The notes beneath the pieces are model-generated. The model saw only the letters and a program-made list of their open reading frames with translations, searched no databases and had not been told where the DNA came from. From a virus, in the IMG/VR virus record IMGVR_UViG_3300005663_000797, positions 1 through 42,425 of that record: a DNA stretch of 42,425 nucleotides; one strand, given 5' to 3'. Position 1 is the stretch's first letter. Each line of letters opens with the position of its first letter. Shown here piece after piece: positions 27,634 through 38,185 of the stretch. Position numbers and translations under genes: made by a program.

Positions 27634-28307
27634 GTCTTGTAAAAATAACCAAAATTTTGAGTGCAGAAACATTGTCTGATACATCGCCCGGACTGACCCA
27701 GACTAAATACACCGAGTTTCAGGATATATCAAAGCACAATTTCGCTTTAGATATAGGAATAGTGCTGGTTAATGCGGGAACTTCTACCGATATTGATGTT
27801 TATTATGAGTTCGGTATGCCGACTTTAGATAAGAATGTTGCTATCGGTTCTGGAACTTTGGTAGGTTCGGGACTTGATGACATTACTGTTGCAGGGACTT
27901 TCAATGCCCCGCTGCCTACTTTGTGGCGCCCATTCCAAAGACGCTACCGGGTTCAGGTTGACGCTACCGGTTCTCCTGATACTTACAAGTATTCTTCAAA
28001 TGACGGAGAAAGTTGGGACGAAGAGGGTATCAGTATGACTACTTCGGCGGTGGAACTTGGAAACTCCGGGATTACCGTATTGTGGGCGGCCAATACAGGA
28101 CACGTCCTAAACGAACACTGGGACTTTGATGTTACTAATTTAGTTTGGTTCAACTCCACTAAGAACATTGATGCTGCGAGCATTGCTTCAAGTCGGACAC
28201 TTGACTCTGAGACCTTGAAACCCGGCAAGTATATAAGGTTTTTGGTAGACAACCAATCTGGTAGTGCCACAGCCATAGTTTCGATGTATCTGATAACGCA
28301 AATGTAA
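27630..28307 (+). CDS. Virion structural protein
   Basis: Encodes 225 residues, beta-rich and Thr/Ser/Gly-rich (GIVLVNAGTSTDIDVYYEFG, LKPGKYIRFLVDN). It resembles jelly-roll-like head-decoration or tail proteins in composition. ATGA overlap with the preceding gene. The exact role cannot be told. Confidence 0.55.
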   Translation: MSLVKITKILSAETLSDTSPGLTQTKYTEFQDISKHNFALDIGIVLVNAGTSTDIDVYYEFGMPTLDKNVAIGSGTLVGSGLDDITVAGTFNAPLPTLWRPFQRRYRVQVDATGSPDTYKYSSNDGESWDEEGISMTTSAVELGNSGITVLWAANTGHVLNEHWDFDVTNLVWFNSTKNIDAASIASSRTLDSETLKPGKYIRFLVDNQSGSATAIVSMYLITQM

Positions 28308-28338
28308 GGAAAGCCTATGATATAAAAAGGAGTAAATT

Positions 28339-29238
28339 ATGCACTTGCTCGAAATGATACAGCAAGCAAAAACCGATCACGGACACTCAGCACTGTTAGA
28401 TACAAGTGCTCTCACTACAGAGGTGGACGACAAACTGACTATTGCAAGTTGGGTAAGGTGGATAAATAATTCTCAACAATACCATCAGGGCATCGTGCTT
28501 GAAGCAGCCCAAGATTACTTCGGAACACAACAGACCATTTCTTATGTCTCTGGAACTAATGAATACTCTCTACAGGGAAATGAACTCCGTATAAGATTGA
28601 TAGAAAGAACCGATACCGACCCCGACAGAATTATTAGGCCGATTATTATAAATGACAGACTATTAGCCACTCCTAAATATGCCGCTTGGAATGTCTTCCG
28701 TTCACGGGAGTATTCCTACCTCTGGGGCAATATGATTGGGTTTGTGGCAGGCGAGGCAGGCACTGCTGATGTTCTTTACATTAGACGCCTGCCCGATTTG
28801 TCTTACGGGACTGCCTCTGCCGCAGACGCCACATCCATAACCCTCTCCACAACTCCTACCTTTGGAACTACCGCAATCACAGACGATTACTATAATGGTG
28901 CTACAGTCAGGATAGTCTCTGGAACTAACTCAGGTCAACAGGCAGTAGTTACTGATTATGTCGCAAGCACTAAAGTCATTACGGTTGCTTCGTGGCTTTC
29001 TGGAACTCCGTCAGGAACTATCGTATATGACATAGTCTGCGACATTCCTGTTCAGCACCACGAGGCAATTTGTATCTATGCCGCCATTAAAGCAAAGATG
29101 TCCGATAAGGATGATACGAGACAACTTCAAGCCCATCACAAAGGACTTATAGAACGAATGGTGGCGGGTTTATCAATAAGAAGTTCCCAAGAGCCTCGCT
29201 ACATCAGATATTTAGAGGACCCTGGATATGATTGGTAA
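28339..29238 (+). CDS. Head-tail connector / adaptor-like protein
   Basis: Encodes 299 residues. Helical N-terminus (LEMIQQAKTDHG), central WVRWINNSQQYHQ helix, and a C-terminal helical pair (DIPVQHHEAICIYAAIKAKMSDKD) are typical of tail adaptor proteins such as P22 gp4 or T7 gp11-like proteins. A Thr/Ser-rich insert (about 165-235) looks like a beta domain. Such proteins bind below the portal. It is followed by tail genes, as expected. AAAAGGAGTAAATT precedes the start. Confidence 0.6.
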   Translation: MHLLEMIQQAKTDHGHSALLDTSALTTEVDDKLTIASWVRWINNSQQYHQGIVLEAAQDYFGTQQTISYVSGTNEYSLQGNELRIRLIERTDTDPDRIIRPIIINDRLLATPKYAAWNVFRSREYSYLWGNMIGFVAGEAGTADVLYIRRLPDLSYGTASAADATSITLSTTPTFGTTAITDDYYNGATVRIVSGTNSGQQAVVTDYVASTKVITVASWLSGTPSGTIVYDIVCDIPVQHHEAICIYAAIKAKMSDKDDTRQLQAHHKGLIERMVAGLSIRSSQEPRYIRYLEDPGYDW

Positions 29239-29248
29239 GGAAAAATAA

Positions 29249-29509
29249 ATGCCTAAACTATTATCAATCAAACGATTTAGAGGAATGATAACCACGGGAG
29301 ATGTTAAAGATATACCTCCTGACCACTGTTATATACAACAAGATATGACCAATATCTTATTAGATAGTATCAGCACCCGCCCCGGAACTACCAAGTCCAA
29401 TACGAGTGCTTATGCGGGGGGGTTGTTAGGGCTTTTTCAGTATAGAAAAAAGAGCGGACAATACAAGACGCTTTCTGCTAATTCTAATGGGGAACTTCGG
29501 GGAGACTGA
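29249..29509 (+). CDS. Truncated tail-protein N-terminal module (duplicate)
   Basis: Encodes 86 residues. It opens MPKLLSIKRFRGMITT and continues RPGTT ... LLGLFQYRKKSGQ, the same order as in the next gene (MPKLLSIKNFLGMNTT, RPGFG, ILGIFDYRRKNGQ). It therefore looks like a duplicated N-terminal segment of the tail protein that ends early. It is joined to the next gene by TGATG. It may be an assembly competitor or a relic. Confidence 0.6.
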   Translation: MPKLLSIKRFRGMITTGDVKDIPPDHCYIQQDMTNILLDSISTRPGTTKSNTSAYAGGLLGLFQYRKKSGQYKTLSANSNGELRGD

Positions 29510-30330
29510 TGCCTAAATTACTTTCAATAAAAAACTTTTTAGGAATGAATACAACGAAGCGGAAATTACCCCCCCAGCAGGCAAGAGAAATATCTGATAT
29601 GGTTTCTGAGAGGGGATTAACGAGGACTCGACCAGGCTTCGGAAAATACAATGTCTTGGCTCAAAGTGGGGCTATTTTAGGTATATTTGATTACAGAAGA
29701 AAGAATGGACAGAAAGGTTATTTGTTCGCTGATGCTAATGGGGACTGGTGGGAGTGGGAGCAGTTTCATTTTGGCCCAGAGGAAGATGGTGGAGACAATT
29801 TCTGGTGGACAGTAATGTATGAAGCGAATGAGATGCCCGATGTAGCATATCCTGTATGGATTCTATATGATCAACTAAATAAATGTTCAGTATCTAATGG
29901 AATATTGACAATACCGTTTACTGCTGAAGTTAGTAATGAAATAGTGGTTTATCAAGAAGATGTTATGGCCAACAATGCAACTGGGAATATTTTAGAAATA
30001 AGAGCAAAAGGGGTTGGGCTTGAATCCAGTGGCCCAAATGCACAATTCAGTATCCGAGATGGCACTAAGCAGAGTTCGATGGCAATTAGGTCTGATAAGA
30101 TTCTCGGCGGTGCTTCTGAGTATGTTATGGATACTATGGATGATTATCATATTTATCGACTTACGGCTAAAGGGACTAATTCTAAAGTCTATGTCGACGG
30201 TGTTTTAAGAATAACATTTACTCCCTCTTCAAACGCACTTAACAAAGTTTATTTTGGCCTTTATAGTCCAAGTGGTTTATCTTGTTCTCTTCTTATAGAT
30301 TATGTCCGCTACTACACAGGAGGCTTTTAG
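29509..30330 (+). CDS. Tail protein N-terminal part with LamG-like insertion
   Basis: Encodes 273 residues. Residues 1-75 are the tail-module start shared with the preceding gene. Residues about 85-273 read as a concanavalin A/LamG-like lectin domain: ILEIRAKGVGLESSG, TMDDYHIYRLTAKG and SKVYVDGVLRITF. The next gene starts directly after the stop and continues with a tail-type sequence. The likely history is one tail gene split by insertion of a sugar-binding domain. This could help receptor binding. Confidence 0.6.
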   Translation: MPKLLSIKNFLGMNTTKRKLPPQQAREISDMVSERGLTRTRPGFGKYNVLAQSGAILGIFDYRRKNGQKGYLFADANGDWWEWEQFHFGPEEDGGDNFWWTVMYEANEMPDVAYPVWILYDQLNKCSVSNGILTIPFTAEVSNEIVVYQEDVMANNATGNILEIRAKGVGLESSGPNAQFSIRDGTKQSSMAIRSDKILGGASEYVMDTMDDYHIYRLTAKGTNSKVYVDGVLRITFTPSSNALNKVYFGLYSPSGLSCSLLIDYVRYYTGGF

Positions 30331-32376
30331 ATGGCTATCATAAAGTCGGGGATGCAAACTGCTTATAATTGGAATGGAAATGAGTTAAACGATTTATTTT
30401 ATATGAGCAACGGCATCGATAGGATGTTAGTTTACGACCTCGTCACCGTAACAAATATGGGAATAAGACCCCCTCCCTCCGCAGCCACAGACGAGGGAAC
30501 TAATTTAGCAGGTTCTCTGACAGTAGGCGGAGTGTATAAGTGCAGATTTGAGTATTACAACATCAATAAGAAACGCTCTTCAGGTTTCAGTCCCGCATCA
30601 GCAAATATCACCTGCCAATCAAACGGGGGGATAAGGGTTGATATCCCTACCCATACAGGCATAGATGCACAGGTTACGCATATAAGGGCTTATTTAACTG
30701 CTGATGGGGCGAACATTTATCGCTATGACGGGATAAAGGCTTATACTGGCACGGCCATTGAATACGACTTCACCATAGCAGAATCTGCCCGAATTACCGT
30801 AATGGGTGAACTCAACTCTGCGGGAACTGCCAATATAGATGTTCATGGAGTTCCTTTTACTTGTCCTTACTTGATGCCTCACGATAATAGAATGTGGCTT
30901 TTCGGAACGAGGATTTACTCAACAGGAACAGTAACTATGGCCGCTGACCCCACAGTTGAGGGTTCAAGCACAGTTTGGACAGATGGAATGCAGGGAATGT
31001 ATTTTCAGATAGATGGAGAGGCAAGAATTTACACCATAGAAAGTGTAACGGATTCCGATACTCTTGAATTGACCGAAACATTTGCAGGGACTACGGGAGC
31101 AGGGAAGTCTTACTATATTTACGGAGAAGATTCTATACTTTATTATTCTTACATTACTACAACAGGCGTGGTTTGTCCCGAAAGTCTCCCGCAGGATGTG
31201 GTTCAGCACTGGATACCCGTTTCTAAAGATGACGGGTTCAGGGGAACAGGCCTGAAAAAAGTGGGCAGGAACGCCTATGTGTCAAAAGAGAACGCACTCT
31301 ATCTTTTGAGCGGAGACAGACCTGCGAACTATCGTGTCACCCGCATACCTTTATCTGACGGGGCATACCACAGAACTATGTCTGAAGACGAAAGCGGAAA
31401 CCTTATCTATGGTTCAAGGTCTGGAGTTTATGTATCAAATGGGAATGAAACCTTTAGCCTTACAAAAGAGTCTATCCAAAACATCTTCACGGGAGAGGGA
31501 AACCCACCTTGGTATATCAACAAAGCAAGATTAGAGTATATGCACGGGGTTTACGACATATTAAATAAAAGATACCTTTTGTGGGTGGCTTCTTCAAGTT
31601 CCAGCAAGGAAGATAAGTGCTTGGTTTACGATTTCAATAAGATAGACGGACAGCCCATAGGTTGGTATTGGTGGAACATAGAAGCGACCTGCTCGGCGAT
31701 CGTCAGAGACGCAGACAGCAAACCCTGGGTCTATTGGGGAGACGAAAATGGGTTTGTCTATTACTTGAACCCTGATGCCACCAACGATGCGGCGGGAATG
31801 AGTGGAGCGGAGACAAGAAGGGGAACGGCGACTGCTGGGGCAAGCACTACCTTGACCGATAGTGGAGCGACTTTTAACACCACAGGAGATGGACTAAAGG
31901 CCTGCAAGATAAAGATACTTTCGGGAACGGGAATAGGACAGGAAAGGATTATATCTTCCAATACTGGAACTATTATTACTGTTACTGCCAGTTGGGATAC
32001 TAACCCTGATAATACCTCGGTTTATGCCATCGGTTACATAGACGCTTACAGAAAGACTGGATGGATTGACTTCGGGGTATTGCTTGATAAATTTATAAGA
32101 CGAATTAAAATGGTTTTTAAACCTCAATCAAGCACCTACTCCGCTTATTTGAAGCATTATGCAGACTTCATTAGCACTCAGATTGGCAACACCCAGTATT
32201 TCAATATGGCAGAGATCAAAGGATACCATTCTGCTAATTTTGCCGCCAATCGTGCTAAACATCACCAGATAGAATTTGGGATTTGCGACACCGACCGAGT
32301 TATAGAAGTGCGAGAATTGGAATTGGAAGGCGGAGTATTCGGAACTCCCGAGGAGACAAAAGAGGCGGAGAGTTAA
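30331..32376 (+). CDS. Tail hub / stabilisation-like protein
   Basis: Encodes 681 residues, starting right after the preceding stop. It contains [19 protein letters not shown] at the beginning, HDNRMWLFG in the middle and beta-propeller-like repeats ([30 protein letters not shown]). This wording occurs in podovirus tail hub or stabilisation proteins (T7 gp12-like or P22 gp10-like groups). It carries no own long leader and has a ribosome site inside the previous gene. With the 29509 gene it probably forms one functional tail unit. Confidence 0.65.
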   Translation: MAIIKSGMQTAYNWNGNELNDLFYMSNGIDRMLVYDLVTVTNMGIRPPPSAATDEGTNLAGSLTVGGVYKCRFEYYNINKKRSSGFSPASANITCQSNGGIRVDIPTHTGIDAQVTHIRAYLTADGANIYRYDGIKAYTGTAIEYDFTIAESARITVMGELNSAGTANIDVHGVPFTCPYLMPHDNRMWLFGTRIYSTGTVTMAADPTVEGSSTVWTDGMQGMYFQIDGEARIYTIESVTDSDTLELTETFAGTTGAGKSYYIYGEDSILYYSYITTTGVVCPESLPQDVVQHWIPVSKDDGFRGTGLKKVGRNAYVSKENALYLLSGDRPANYRVTRIPLSDGAYHRTMSEDESGNLIYGSRSGVYVSNGNETFSLTKESIQNIFTGEGNPPWYINKARLEYMHGVYDILNKRYLLWVASSSSSKEDKCLVYDFNKIDGQPIGWYWWNIEATCSAIVRDADSKPWVYWGDENGFVYYLNPDATNDAAGMSGAETRRGTATAGASTTLTDSGATFNTTGDGLKACKIKILSGTGIGQERIISSNTGTIITVTASWDTNPDNTSVYAIGYIDAYRKTGWIDFGVLLDKFIRRIKMVFKPQSSTYSAYLKHYADFISTQIGNTQYFNMAEIKGYHSANFAANRAKHHQIEFGICDTDRVIEVRELELEGGVFGTPEETKEAES

Positions 32377-32377
32377 A

Positions 32378-32962
32378 ATGCCATTTCCAAAAGGGGGAAT
32401 TCCTTGGAACAAAGGTATTCCTCGGACAAAAAAAACAAAGGAAAAAATGTCTGAAACGAGAAAGCAAAGAATAGCAAGTGGTATGATAGTAATTTGGAAT
32501 ATAGGTATTCCTTGTTCTAAAAAGATTAAAGAAAACTTAAGAATTGCAAATTTAGGCAAACAACATTCTGAGAAATCCAAACAACTTAGAAGAGAATGGA
32601 ATCTAAAACATAATTGGAAACCACCTGTAAACTGGGGGGCTGATAATTATAATTGGAAAGATGGAAGAAAAAAACATAAGGCTGGCTATATTTTAATTCT
32701 TCAACCTGATCACCCGAAGGCGAGTTATAACTATGTTATGGAACATCGGTTAGTTATGGAGAAAAAGATAGGCAGATATTTAGAAAGGTGGGAGATAGTT
32801 CACCACATCAATGGAATAAAAGACGATAACAGACCAGAAAATTTGGATTTATGTCCAAACCAAACAGAACATTTAGCAGTTACTAAATTAGTAGAAGAAA
32901 ATAAACAATTAAAGAAAAAGATTAAAGAATTAGAAAAGAGGTTACAAGATGTTAGGAAATAG
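32378..32962 (+). CDS. HNH homing endonuclease with NUMOD3-like repeats
   Basis: Encodes 194 residues. The first 75 residues have short GIPWNKGIP-type and [12 protein letters not shown]-type motifs, matching NUMOD3-like DNA-binding repeats of homing endonucleases. The HNH core is at about 120-160: [15 protein letters not shown] at 142-143, then [12 protein letters not shown] coiled-coil tail follows. It starts one base after the tail gene and overlaps the fibre gene by 14 bases. It is a free-standing homing gene inserted between tail and fibre. Confidence 0.85.
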   Translation: MPFPKGGIPWNKGIPRTKKTKEKMSETRKQRIASGMIVIWNIGIPCSKKIKENLRIANLGKQHSEKSKQLRREWNLKHNWKPPVNWGADNYNWKDGRKKHKAGYILILQPDHPKASYNYVMEHRLVMEKKIGRYLERWEIVHHINGIKDDNRPENLDLCPNQTEHLAVTKLVEENKQLKKKIKELEKRLQDVRK

Positions 32963-35825
32963 GTGGTCATTTCCAAAAATTACGGGGTTAGATGACTTTG
33001 TTAGGGCAGTAATATCTGAGATAAACGATACTCAAACAGGAGGCACTATAGGCTTAACTACTCTTGTAGAAAAACTTTACTTTAAAGATTTATCTACCCC
33101 TCCTATTGGAAATATCCTCTTAAAGGTTTTAGACCAAGTCCTCTATTTCAAAGACTCTGGAGATACCTCCGCCATTCAGATTATCACTTCTTTGATAGAC
33201 GAGGTGGTGGGGACTTTTGACGGAAGGGATTTAAGCGTTGACGGAACAAAACTTGACGGGATTGAAAGTGGGGCAACCGCCGACCAGACAGAAGCGGAAA
33301 TACTTACTCTTTTGGGGTTAACATCGGTAGAAGTAGACCAGTTAGGGAATATAGGAGCAACAACTATAAGTGCCACTCAATGGGGCTATCTTGGGGCATT
33401 AGACCAAAGTTTAACCCAAGCAAGCAGTCCCACTTTTGCTGGATTAACTCTTGCTGACGGTGGAAGTTTGTCACTCCAAGAAGATATTACCTTCACTGGT
33501 GCCACAACTGAAAATCTTATTAAAATGCCCGATAATCTTCTTGACGCATTGAGTATACAGGAGGGGTCAAATAAGTATGTTACATTTGATACCGTAAATG
33601 ACGAAGAGGATATACTATTTTATAAGTCCGTAGATATTTTACATACCTCTACACACGCAGACGACCACGCCCTTGAAATAGACACAGACGCAGCAGGTTA
33701 TGGGGATGTAAAAGCACTGGACATTGATTACATAACAGGAAATATTACAGCAGGGGAAGATGAGGGTATTTTACTTATAAATATTGATAGAACCCTTGCT
33801 ATTGGTGGAGATATATTTGCTTTAGAAGTCCTGGCGACTGACCAAGTAACAGGGAGCACAGGTATATATGGGTTAAAGATTGGTGCTGAGATTGGCCCAG
33901 TTCATCAAGATTCAGGAACTTTTGCCAATCCTACGAAGGGAACGGATAATACAATAGGTTCCAGCGTCACTAAAACGTCTATCGGATTCACACAAAGCCC
34001 TGATACTATTACTGATTCAAGTAATGGATTCGGCAACTTTGTCGTAGGGGAGATTGTCGTTGTGACAGGGGCAACTACACCAGCAAATAACACTACTTAT
34101 ACAATTACAGTAGCTACAGTTGGTGCCCTAACTGTAACACCACAGCCTGATACGGTAGAGGACGATAGTGCATCGATTACAGTCGAAGGCAATGTGGCCA
34201 TTATGCTTGACGGTAGTTTAGGGACTACTACAGACATCTTTGAAGCGAATGGTGAATACATACTTATAGGTGCTGCGGCAGCCTTTGAGGAAATAGAATT
34301 CATTGTCGCTACAGGTGCAAGTGGGGCAGGGATAAAACCGACATTCTGGTATTCAACAGCAGGTTCGCATACATTTACGCAATTCACCCCCGTTGACGGC
34401 ACGGATGGCTTTAAGCACACGGGAGTAGTTGCTTGGGATCAGAGTGATTTATCTTCCCACGCTATTAATACTGATACTGGCACTTACGACATTAAGGTCA
34501 TAAGAACAAGAAATAGTTTAACAACTTCGCCTGTCTTGGGATATGCCAAAACTGCTGCTACTACAGAATATATCTGGGATGAAAATGGTGATGTTAATAT
34601 TAGAAATTTAATCATATCTGATGCTGGCAACATAGGCTCTGCATCTGATACCGATGCTATAGCCATAGCCTCTGGTGGGGAAGTAACTCTTTCTCAAACA
34701 TTGATACTATCTGACGTTGTAGACGCAGCAACAGATACAGATAAGTTTTTAGTTTTAGATGGTTCTAATAATGTAGATTTTAGGACTGGGGCAAGTGTAT
34801 TATCTGATATAGGTGCTCAATCTTCCGAGGAAGCAAATGTAATCCGAGACAACATCACCCTAAACGCTTGGCGGATTGCTACCCAGCACGCCCTTTCTGT
34901 CCTGAAAATGGAAGACGGGATAATAGATGTCTTCACAGACGAGACAGGAATAGATACTGCGAATTGTATCAATCAGAGTTACAATTCCACTGGTGATTAT
35001 TACGAACCAGTTGGAACAGGCGGGGATATTTTTAGTTATGTCCTTGACGTCGATAGCACTCGTGATAACACCGCAATGAGAACCATAATCCCTGCCAAAG
35101 ATATAAGTGCCAGTGCCTCTATAGTAAAAGTTACTTTCGAGGCTCGGTCAGACATAGCCTTGGAGGTAATAAAGGCATATATCGGGCATCCAGCAGGAGC
35201 AGGAGACCCCTACGATTTTGACGGGAATCAAGTTGAACTTAAATTTGGTGGGGGTAGTGGTTTCAGTATCGGGGTAGGCGAGACAATAGTTTCCGATCAA
35301 ACCACATTTGCTTTAGATAATTCCAAAAATATCATTATTTCTTTTGATACTGATACAGAAGGTAATATGCGACTAAAGATAACTGGTGATGGCGATTACA
35401 AAGGTTATTATAAATCAGCTACAGCAGAAGCCGAAGTAACTAATGTTACTGGATATACACTTAATAGTGGATGGCTCTCTTCCGTAAATAACATAGAAAG
35501 TATTACAGCGTTAGAAAATATGACCCTCATTTCTGAATCTTGGGAAGCAGAAGCAGAACCTACTGAATCGAGACTACAATTTCTGATGGAGGATGTGGAT
35601 GCGGCGACAATCAACACAGATATTTTGGGTTATGTAAGTCTGGATGACGGGGCTAATTGGGAAACAGTAACTCTTGTGGACGAGGGTGATTTCGAAACAG
35701 GTAAGAAAATAATCGCAGGAACGAAAACTTTGACGGACAGAAACGACCAGACAATGGTCTATAAGATAGTCACCGCCAATAACAAACATATCAAAATTCA
35801 CAGAACAGGGCAGTTCGTAAAGTAG
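32949..35825 (+). CDS. Tail fibre protein
   Basis: Encodes 958 residues. [19 protein letters not shown] followed by [10 protein letters not shown] (about 89-117) and [16 protein letters not shown] (near 155) are typical fibre-repeat motifs. Later parts are Thr/Asp/Gly-rich beta repeats. The last 300 residues (from [17 protein letters not shown]) look like a receptor-binding or carbohydrate-binding head. Fibres recognise host surface sugars or proteins. The start overlaps the homing endonuclease gene and its ribosome site is weak, so expression may depend on read-through. Confidence 0.75.
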   Translation: MLGNRWSFPKITGLDDFVRAVISEINDTQTGGTIGLTTLVEKLYFKDLSTPPIGNILLKVLDQVLYFKDSGDTSAIQIITSLIDEVVGTFDGRDLSVDGTKLDGIESGATADQTEAEILTLLGLTSVEVDQLGNIGATTISATQWGYLGALDQSLTQASSPTFAGLTLADGGSLSLQEDITFTGATTENLIKMPDNLLDALSIQEGSNKYVTFDTVNDEEDILFYKSVDILHTSTHADDHALEIDTDAAGYGDVKALDIDYITGNITAGEDEGILLINIDRTLAIGGDIFALEVLATDQVTGSTGIYGLKIGAEIGPVHQDSGTFANPTKGTDNTIGSSVTKTSIGFTQSPDTITDSSNGFGNFVVGEIVVVTGATTPANNTTYTITVATVGALTVTPQPDTVEDDSASITVEGNVAIMLDGSLGTTTDIFEANGEYILIGAAAAFEEIEFIVATGASGAGIKPTFWYSTAGSHTFTQFTPVDGTDGFKHTGVVAWDQSDLSSHAINTDTGTYDIKVIRTRNSLTTSPVLGYAKTAATTEYIWDENGDVNIRNLIISDAGNIGSASDTDAIAIASGGEVTLSQTLILSDVVDAATDTDKFLVLDGSNNVDFRTGASVLSDIGAQSSEEANVIRDNITLNAWRIATQHALSVLKMEDGIIDVFTDETGIDTANCINQSYNSTGDYYEPVGTGGDIFSYVLDVDSTRDNTAMRTIIPAKDISASASIVKVTFEARSDIALEVIKAYIGHPAGAGDPYDFDGNQVELKFGGGSGFSIGVGETIVSDQTTFALDNSKNIIISFDTDTEGNMRLKITGDGDYKGYYKSATAEAEVTNVTGYTLNSGWLSSVNNIESITALENMTLISESWEAEAEPTESRLQFLMEDVDAATINTDILGYVSLDDGANWETVTLVDEGDFETGKKIIAGTKTLTDRNDQTMVYKIVTANNKHIKIHRTGQFVK

Positions 35826-35833
35826 GAGATAAG

Positions 35834-35950
35834 ATGAGGGAAAGGATACTTAGTGAAAAAGAACGAGCAAAGTTAAAAGAAACCAAAGAACTCAAAGAAA
35901 AGGTCAAAGAACTGGAGAAAAGAATAGAGAAATTAAAAGGAGGTAAATGA
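35834..35950 (+). CDS. 38-residue coiled-coil protein
   Basis: Preceded by TAGGAGATAAG. One long charged coiled coil (KLKETKELKEKVKELEKRIE). Its end carries the ribosome site of the next gene and overlaps its start. Possibly a chaperone or scaffold for the ejection proteins. Confidence 0.55.
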   Translation: MRERILSEKERAKLKETKELKEKVKELEKRIEKLKGGK

Positions 35951-36825
35951 TGAATTTTATTAAACGAGTAAGAAAGGAAATGATAAGTTTTATTAAATTA
36001 GCATTAACTTATCTTGATGGTGAGAGTGGGATAATAAATCCCTATACCACTGGGGGTGGGGCCAGAATTGGCTATACTTGGACTGGAACAGGGTGGAAGA
36101 AAAAACCGACAGCACCAACAGCACCAACCCCAAAACCAGTAAGTGCCATCCCCGAAGCCACCGCAGCAATGCAAGTAACTCAGCAGAGAGCGGCAGAGGA
36201 CAGGGCAAAGGCATTAGCAGAAATAAGAATGGGACAACAGCAAGCCCAACAGGCTATGCAATCTCAACAACAGCAAGCAACGGCGGCTTGGCAGACCCAA
36301 CAGCAGCAAGCAATGGCCGCTATGCAGCCCTGGCAACAGCAAGTCCAAGCCCTGCAAGCCGCACCAGAAGCCATCGGAGCACCAGAAGCCGCACAGATAT
36401 TTGAAGCAGGCAGAACACCTGTTGAGGCAGGAACGCAAGCAATGATGAGGGGAATGCAGGAGCAATATGCTCCCGGGGGATTTCGACGTGGAGCGATGCA
36501 ACAAGCTATGCAGTCCCAAATAGGGCAATTGGGCGGAATGAGACAGCAGATCGCATTAGAAAGAACTTTAAGACGAAGGCAGGACTTAATGTCACTTATG
36601 GGTCAACAGGCTGGATATGGACAAGCAATGGCAGGATTAGGCGTTCAAAGAGCAGCAGGTCTTAGTGGGATTTTTGGACGAACAGGAGCAGGAATGGCTG
36701 ACATCTTCGGAACAGGAGCAAGGAGTCTCGCTCAGATTTACGGCCAAACAATCACCGCAGTTCCTCAAATGCAAGGGTATGCGACTACCCCCTTCCAATC
36801 ACCATATCCCTACCGACAAGGATAA
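35947..36825 (+). CDS. Ejection-type internal virion protein (Gln/Ala/Met-rich)
   Basis: Encodes 292 residues (start at 35947, or 35950). A short hydrophobic N-terminus is followed by a Thr/Pro linker, a long Gln/Ala helix (QQQATAAWQTQQQQAMAAM) and a Gly/Ala/Met-rich, amphipathic C-terminal half. This matches internal virion proteins released with DNA that form a channel through the envelope, such as P22 gp7/gp20 or T7 gp14-15 analogues. Placement before a second internal protein and the giant protein agrees. Confidence 0.65.
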   Translation: MMNFIKRVRKEMISFIKLALTYLDGESGIINPYTTGGGARIGYTWTGTGWKKKPTAPTAPTPKPVSAIPEATAAMQVTQQRAAEDRAKALAEIRMGQQQAQQAMQSQQQQATAAWQTQQQQAMAAMQPWQQQVQALQAAPEAIGAPEAAQIFEAGRTPVEAGTQAMMRGMQEQYAPGGFRRGAMQQAMQSQIGQLGGMRQQIALERTLRRRQDLMSLMGQQAGYGQAMAGLGVQRAAGLSGIFGRTGAGMADIFGTGARSLAQIYGQTITAVPQMQGYATTPFQSPYPYRQG

Positions 36826-36830
36826 ATCAA

Positions 36831-37382
36831 ATGCCTAAAGGAATGCAAGGTTTTCAAAAAGGACATCCAGTTTTTAAGGGTGCAGAAAAAGGATGGTTTA
36901 AGAAAGGTCATATGCCTTGGTGTAATGGAACAAAAATAGATAAAGACAAATATCCAAATACTGGATTTCAAGAAGGGCATCCTGATTATCTTTCCTCTGA
37001 AACTCGCAAAAGAGTGGGTGAAAAACAAAAGGGAAAGGGTAATCCTATGTATGGAAAGAAGCCGGGGCATAAAAAAAGAGTCTACTACAAGGGAATTTGT
37101 ATGCGTTCTACTTGGGAAGTGAACATTGCCAAATGGTTAGATAAACAAGGTTGGCCTTGGGAATACGAAAATAAGAGATTTATTCTCAAAAACAGAACTT
37201 ATTGCCCTGACTTTTACCTTCCCAGTAAAAACATTTATTGGGAACTCAAGGGATGGTTTTGTGAAGAAGACCAAGAGACAATTAAACAGTTCAGAGAGTT
37301 ATATCCTAAAGAACATTTAATAGTTATTACAGAATTTATTTATAAAATGATTACGGAGGTGCAATTATGCCATTTGGAATAG
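36831..37382 (+). CDS. PD-(D/E)xK homing endonuclease with NUMOD3-like repeats
   Basis: Encodes 183 residues. The first 80 residues have repeated FQKGHPVFKG, FKKGHMPW, FQEGHPDY and RKRVGEKQKGKGNPMYGK motifs (NUMOD3-like). The nuclease domain follows: RSTWEVNIAKWL (E96), CPDFYLP (P126-D127) and WELKGW (E138, K140), a clear PD-(D/E)xK site. Such fused enzymes are known as homing endonucleases of the I-Ssp6803I or EDxHD-like kind. It is free-standing between two ejection genes, overlapping the next by 16 bases. Confidence 0.8.
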   Translation: MPKGMQGFQKGHPVFKGAEKGWFKKGHMPWCNGTKIDKDKYPNTGFQEGHPDYLSSETRKRVGEKQKGKGNPMYGKKPGHKKRVYYKGICMRSTWEVNIAKWLDKQGWPWEYENKRFILKNRTYCPDFYLPSKNIYWELKGWFCEEDQETIKQFRELYPKEHLIVITEFIYKMITEVQLCHLE

Positions 37383-38185
37383 ACCCCAATACTTTAGCCC
37401 TATCGCCCGGGCAAGTCTTAACAGACGAAGCCCGCCGCCGACAGGAAACCCTACAACGAGAACAGATGCAAAAGCAATTCGCCATCGCCCAAAGAAGGAT
37501 AACAGCACAGCAAAGAGCCACCGAGATGCAGAGACAAGCAAGAACCCAGCAGTATGGACTTCAGAGGAACATAGCAGAGGCGAGAATCAGAGAACAGCAA
37601 GCGGGCAGGACCTCAAAGGAAAAGATGTTTGGCGAAGCAATGGAAGCAGAAAGAACAGGTAAAATGACAAAGTTCAGCAGGGATGTTTATTTAAGAGCCT
37701 TGAGTGAGGGCTTTATGCCTGAAGCAGAATCACCTTCAATGATGCCAGGAGTAGAGGGGATGCCTTCCTTAGTTGCACCACCTACAATAACCGAAGAACA
37801 AAGAGCAGGGTTGGCTGGAAAGGCAGGGCTTGAACCATCTGGATTAACAGAAAAGGCAAGACTAAGATATGCGAGACCACTAAAAACACGAATTGAAATG
37901 ACCCCCAGAGAAATAAAAATATGGGAGTCTAAAGGATGGATGCAGGGGCCGGGCAAAAGATGGATATCACCAGTAAAACTAAAAGAGACCTTTTTAGACA
38001 CATTGCCCCCCAAAGAACGCCCAAAGACCTTTTTCGGAAAACTTGAAACCAATGATGTAACTTGGTTCATTATGCAGAAAATGAGCACTTATGAAGATTT
38101 ACAAGATTTGATGCGTAATCGAAAAGCCTACGAAAAGCAAGGTGTAAATGTTCGCTACATTCTAAATTATTTTAGGAAAGAATAA
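37367..38185 (+). CDS. Second ejection-type internal virion protein
   Basis: Encodes 272 residues. Gln/Arg-rich coiled coils (RRRQETLQREQMQKQFAIAQ) fill the first 100 residues, then a Pro/Ala/Glu linker and a basic C-terminal domain (TPREIKIWESKGWMQGPGKRW). Composition and position suggest an internal virion or ejection protein. ACGGAGGTGCAATT is the ribosome site inside the homing gene. TAATG links it to the giant protein. Confidence 0.6.
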   Translation: MPFGIDPNTLALSPGQVLTDEARRRQETLQREQMQKQFAIAQRRITAQQRATEMQRQARTQQYGLQRNIAEARIREQQAGRTSKEKMFGEAMEAERTGKMTKFSRDVYLRALSEGFMPEAESPSMMPGVEGMPSLVAPPTITEEQRAGLAGKAGLEPSGLTEKARLRYARPLKTRIEMTPREIKIWESKGWMQGPGKRWISPVKLKETFLDTLPPKERPKTFFGKLETNDVTWFIMQKMSTYEDLQDLMRNRKAYEKQGVNVRYILNYFRKE

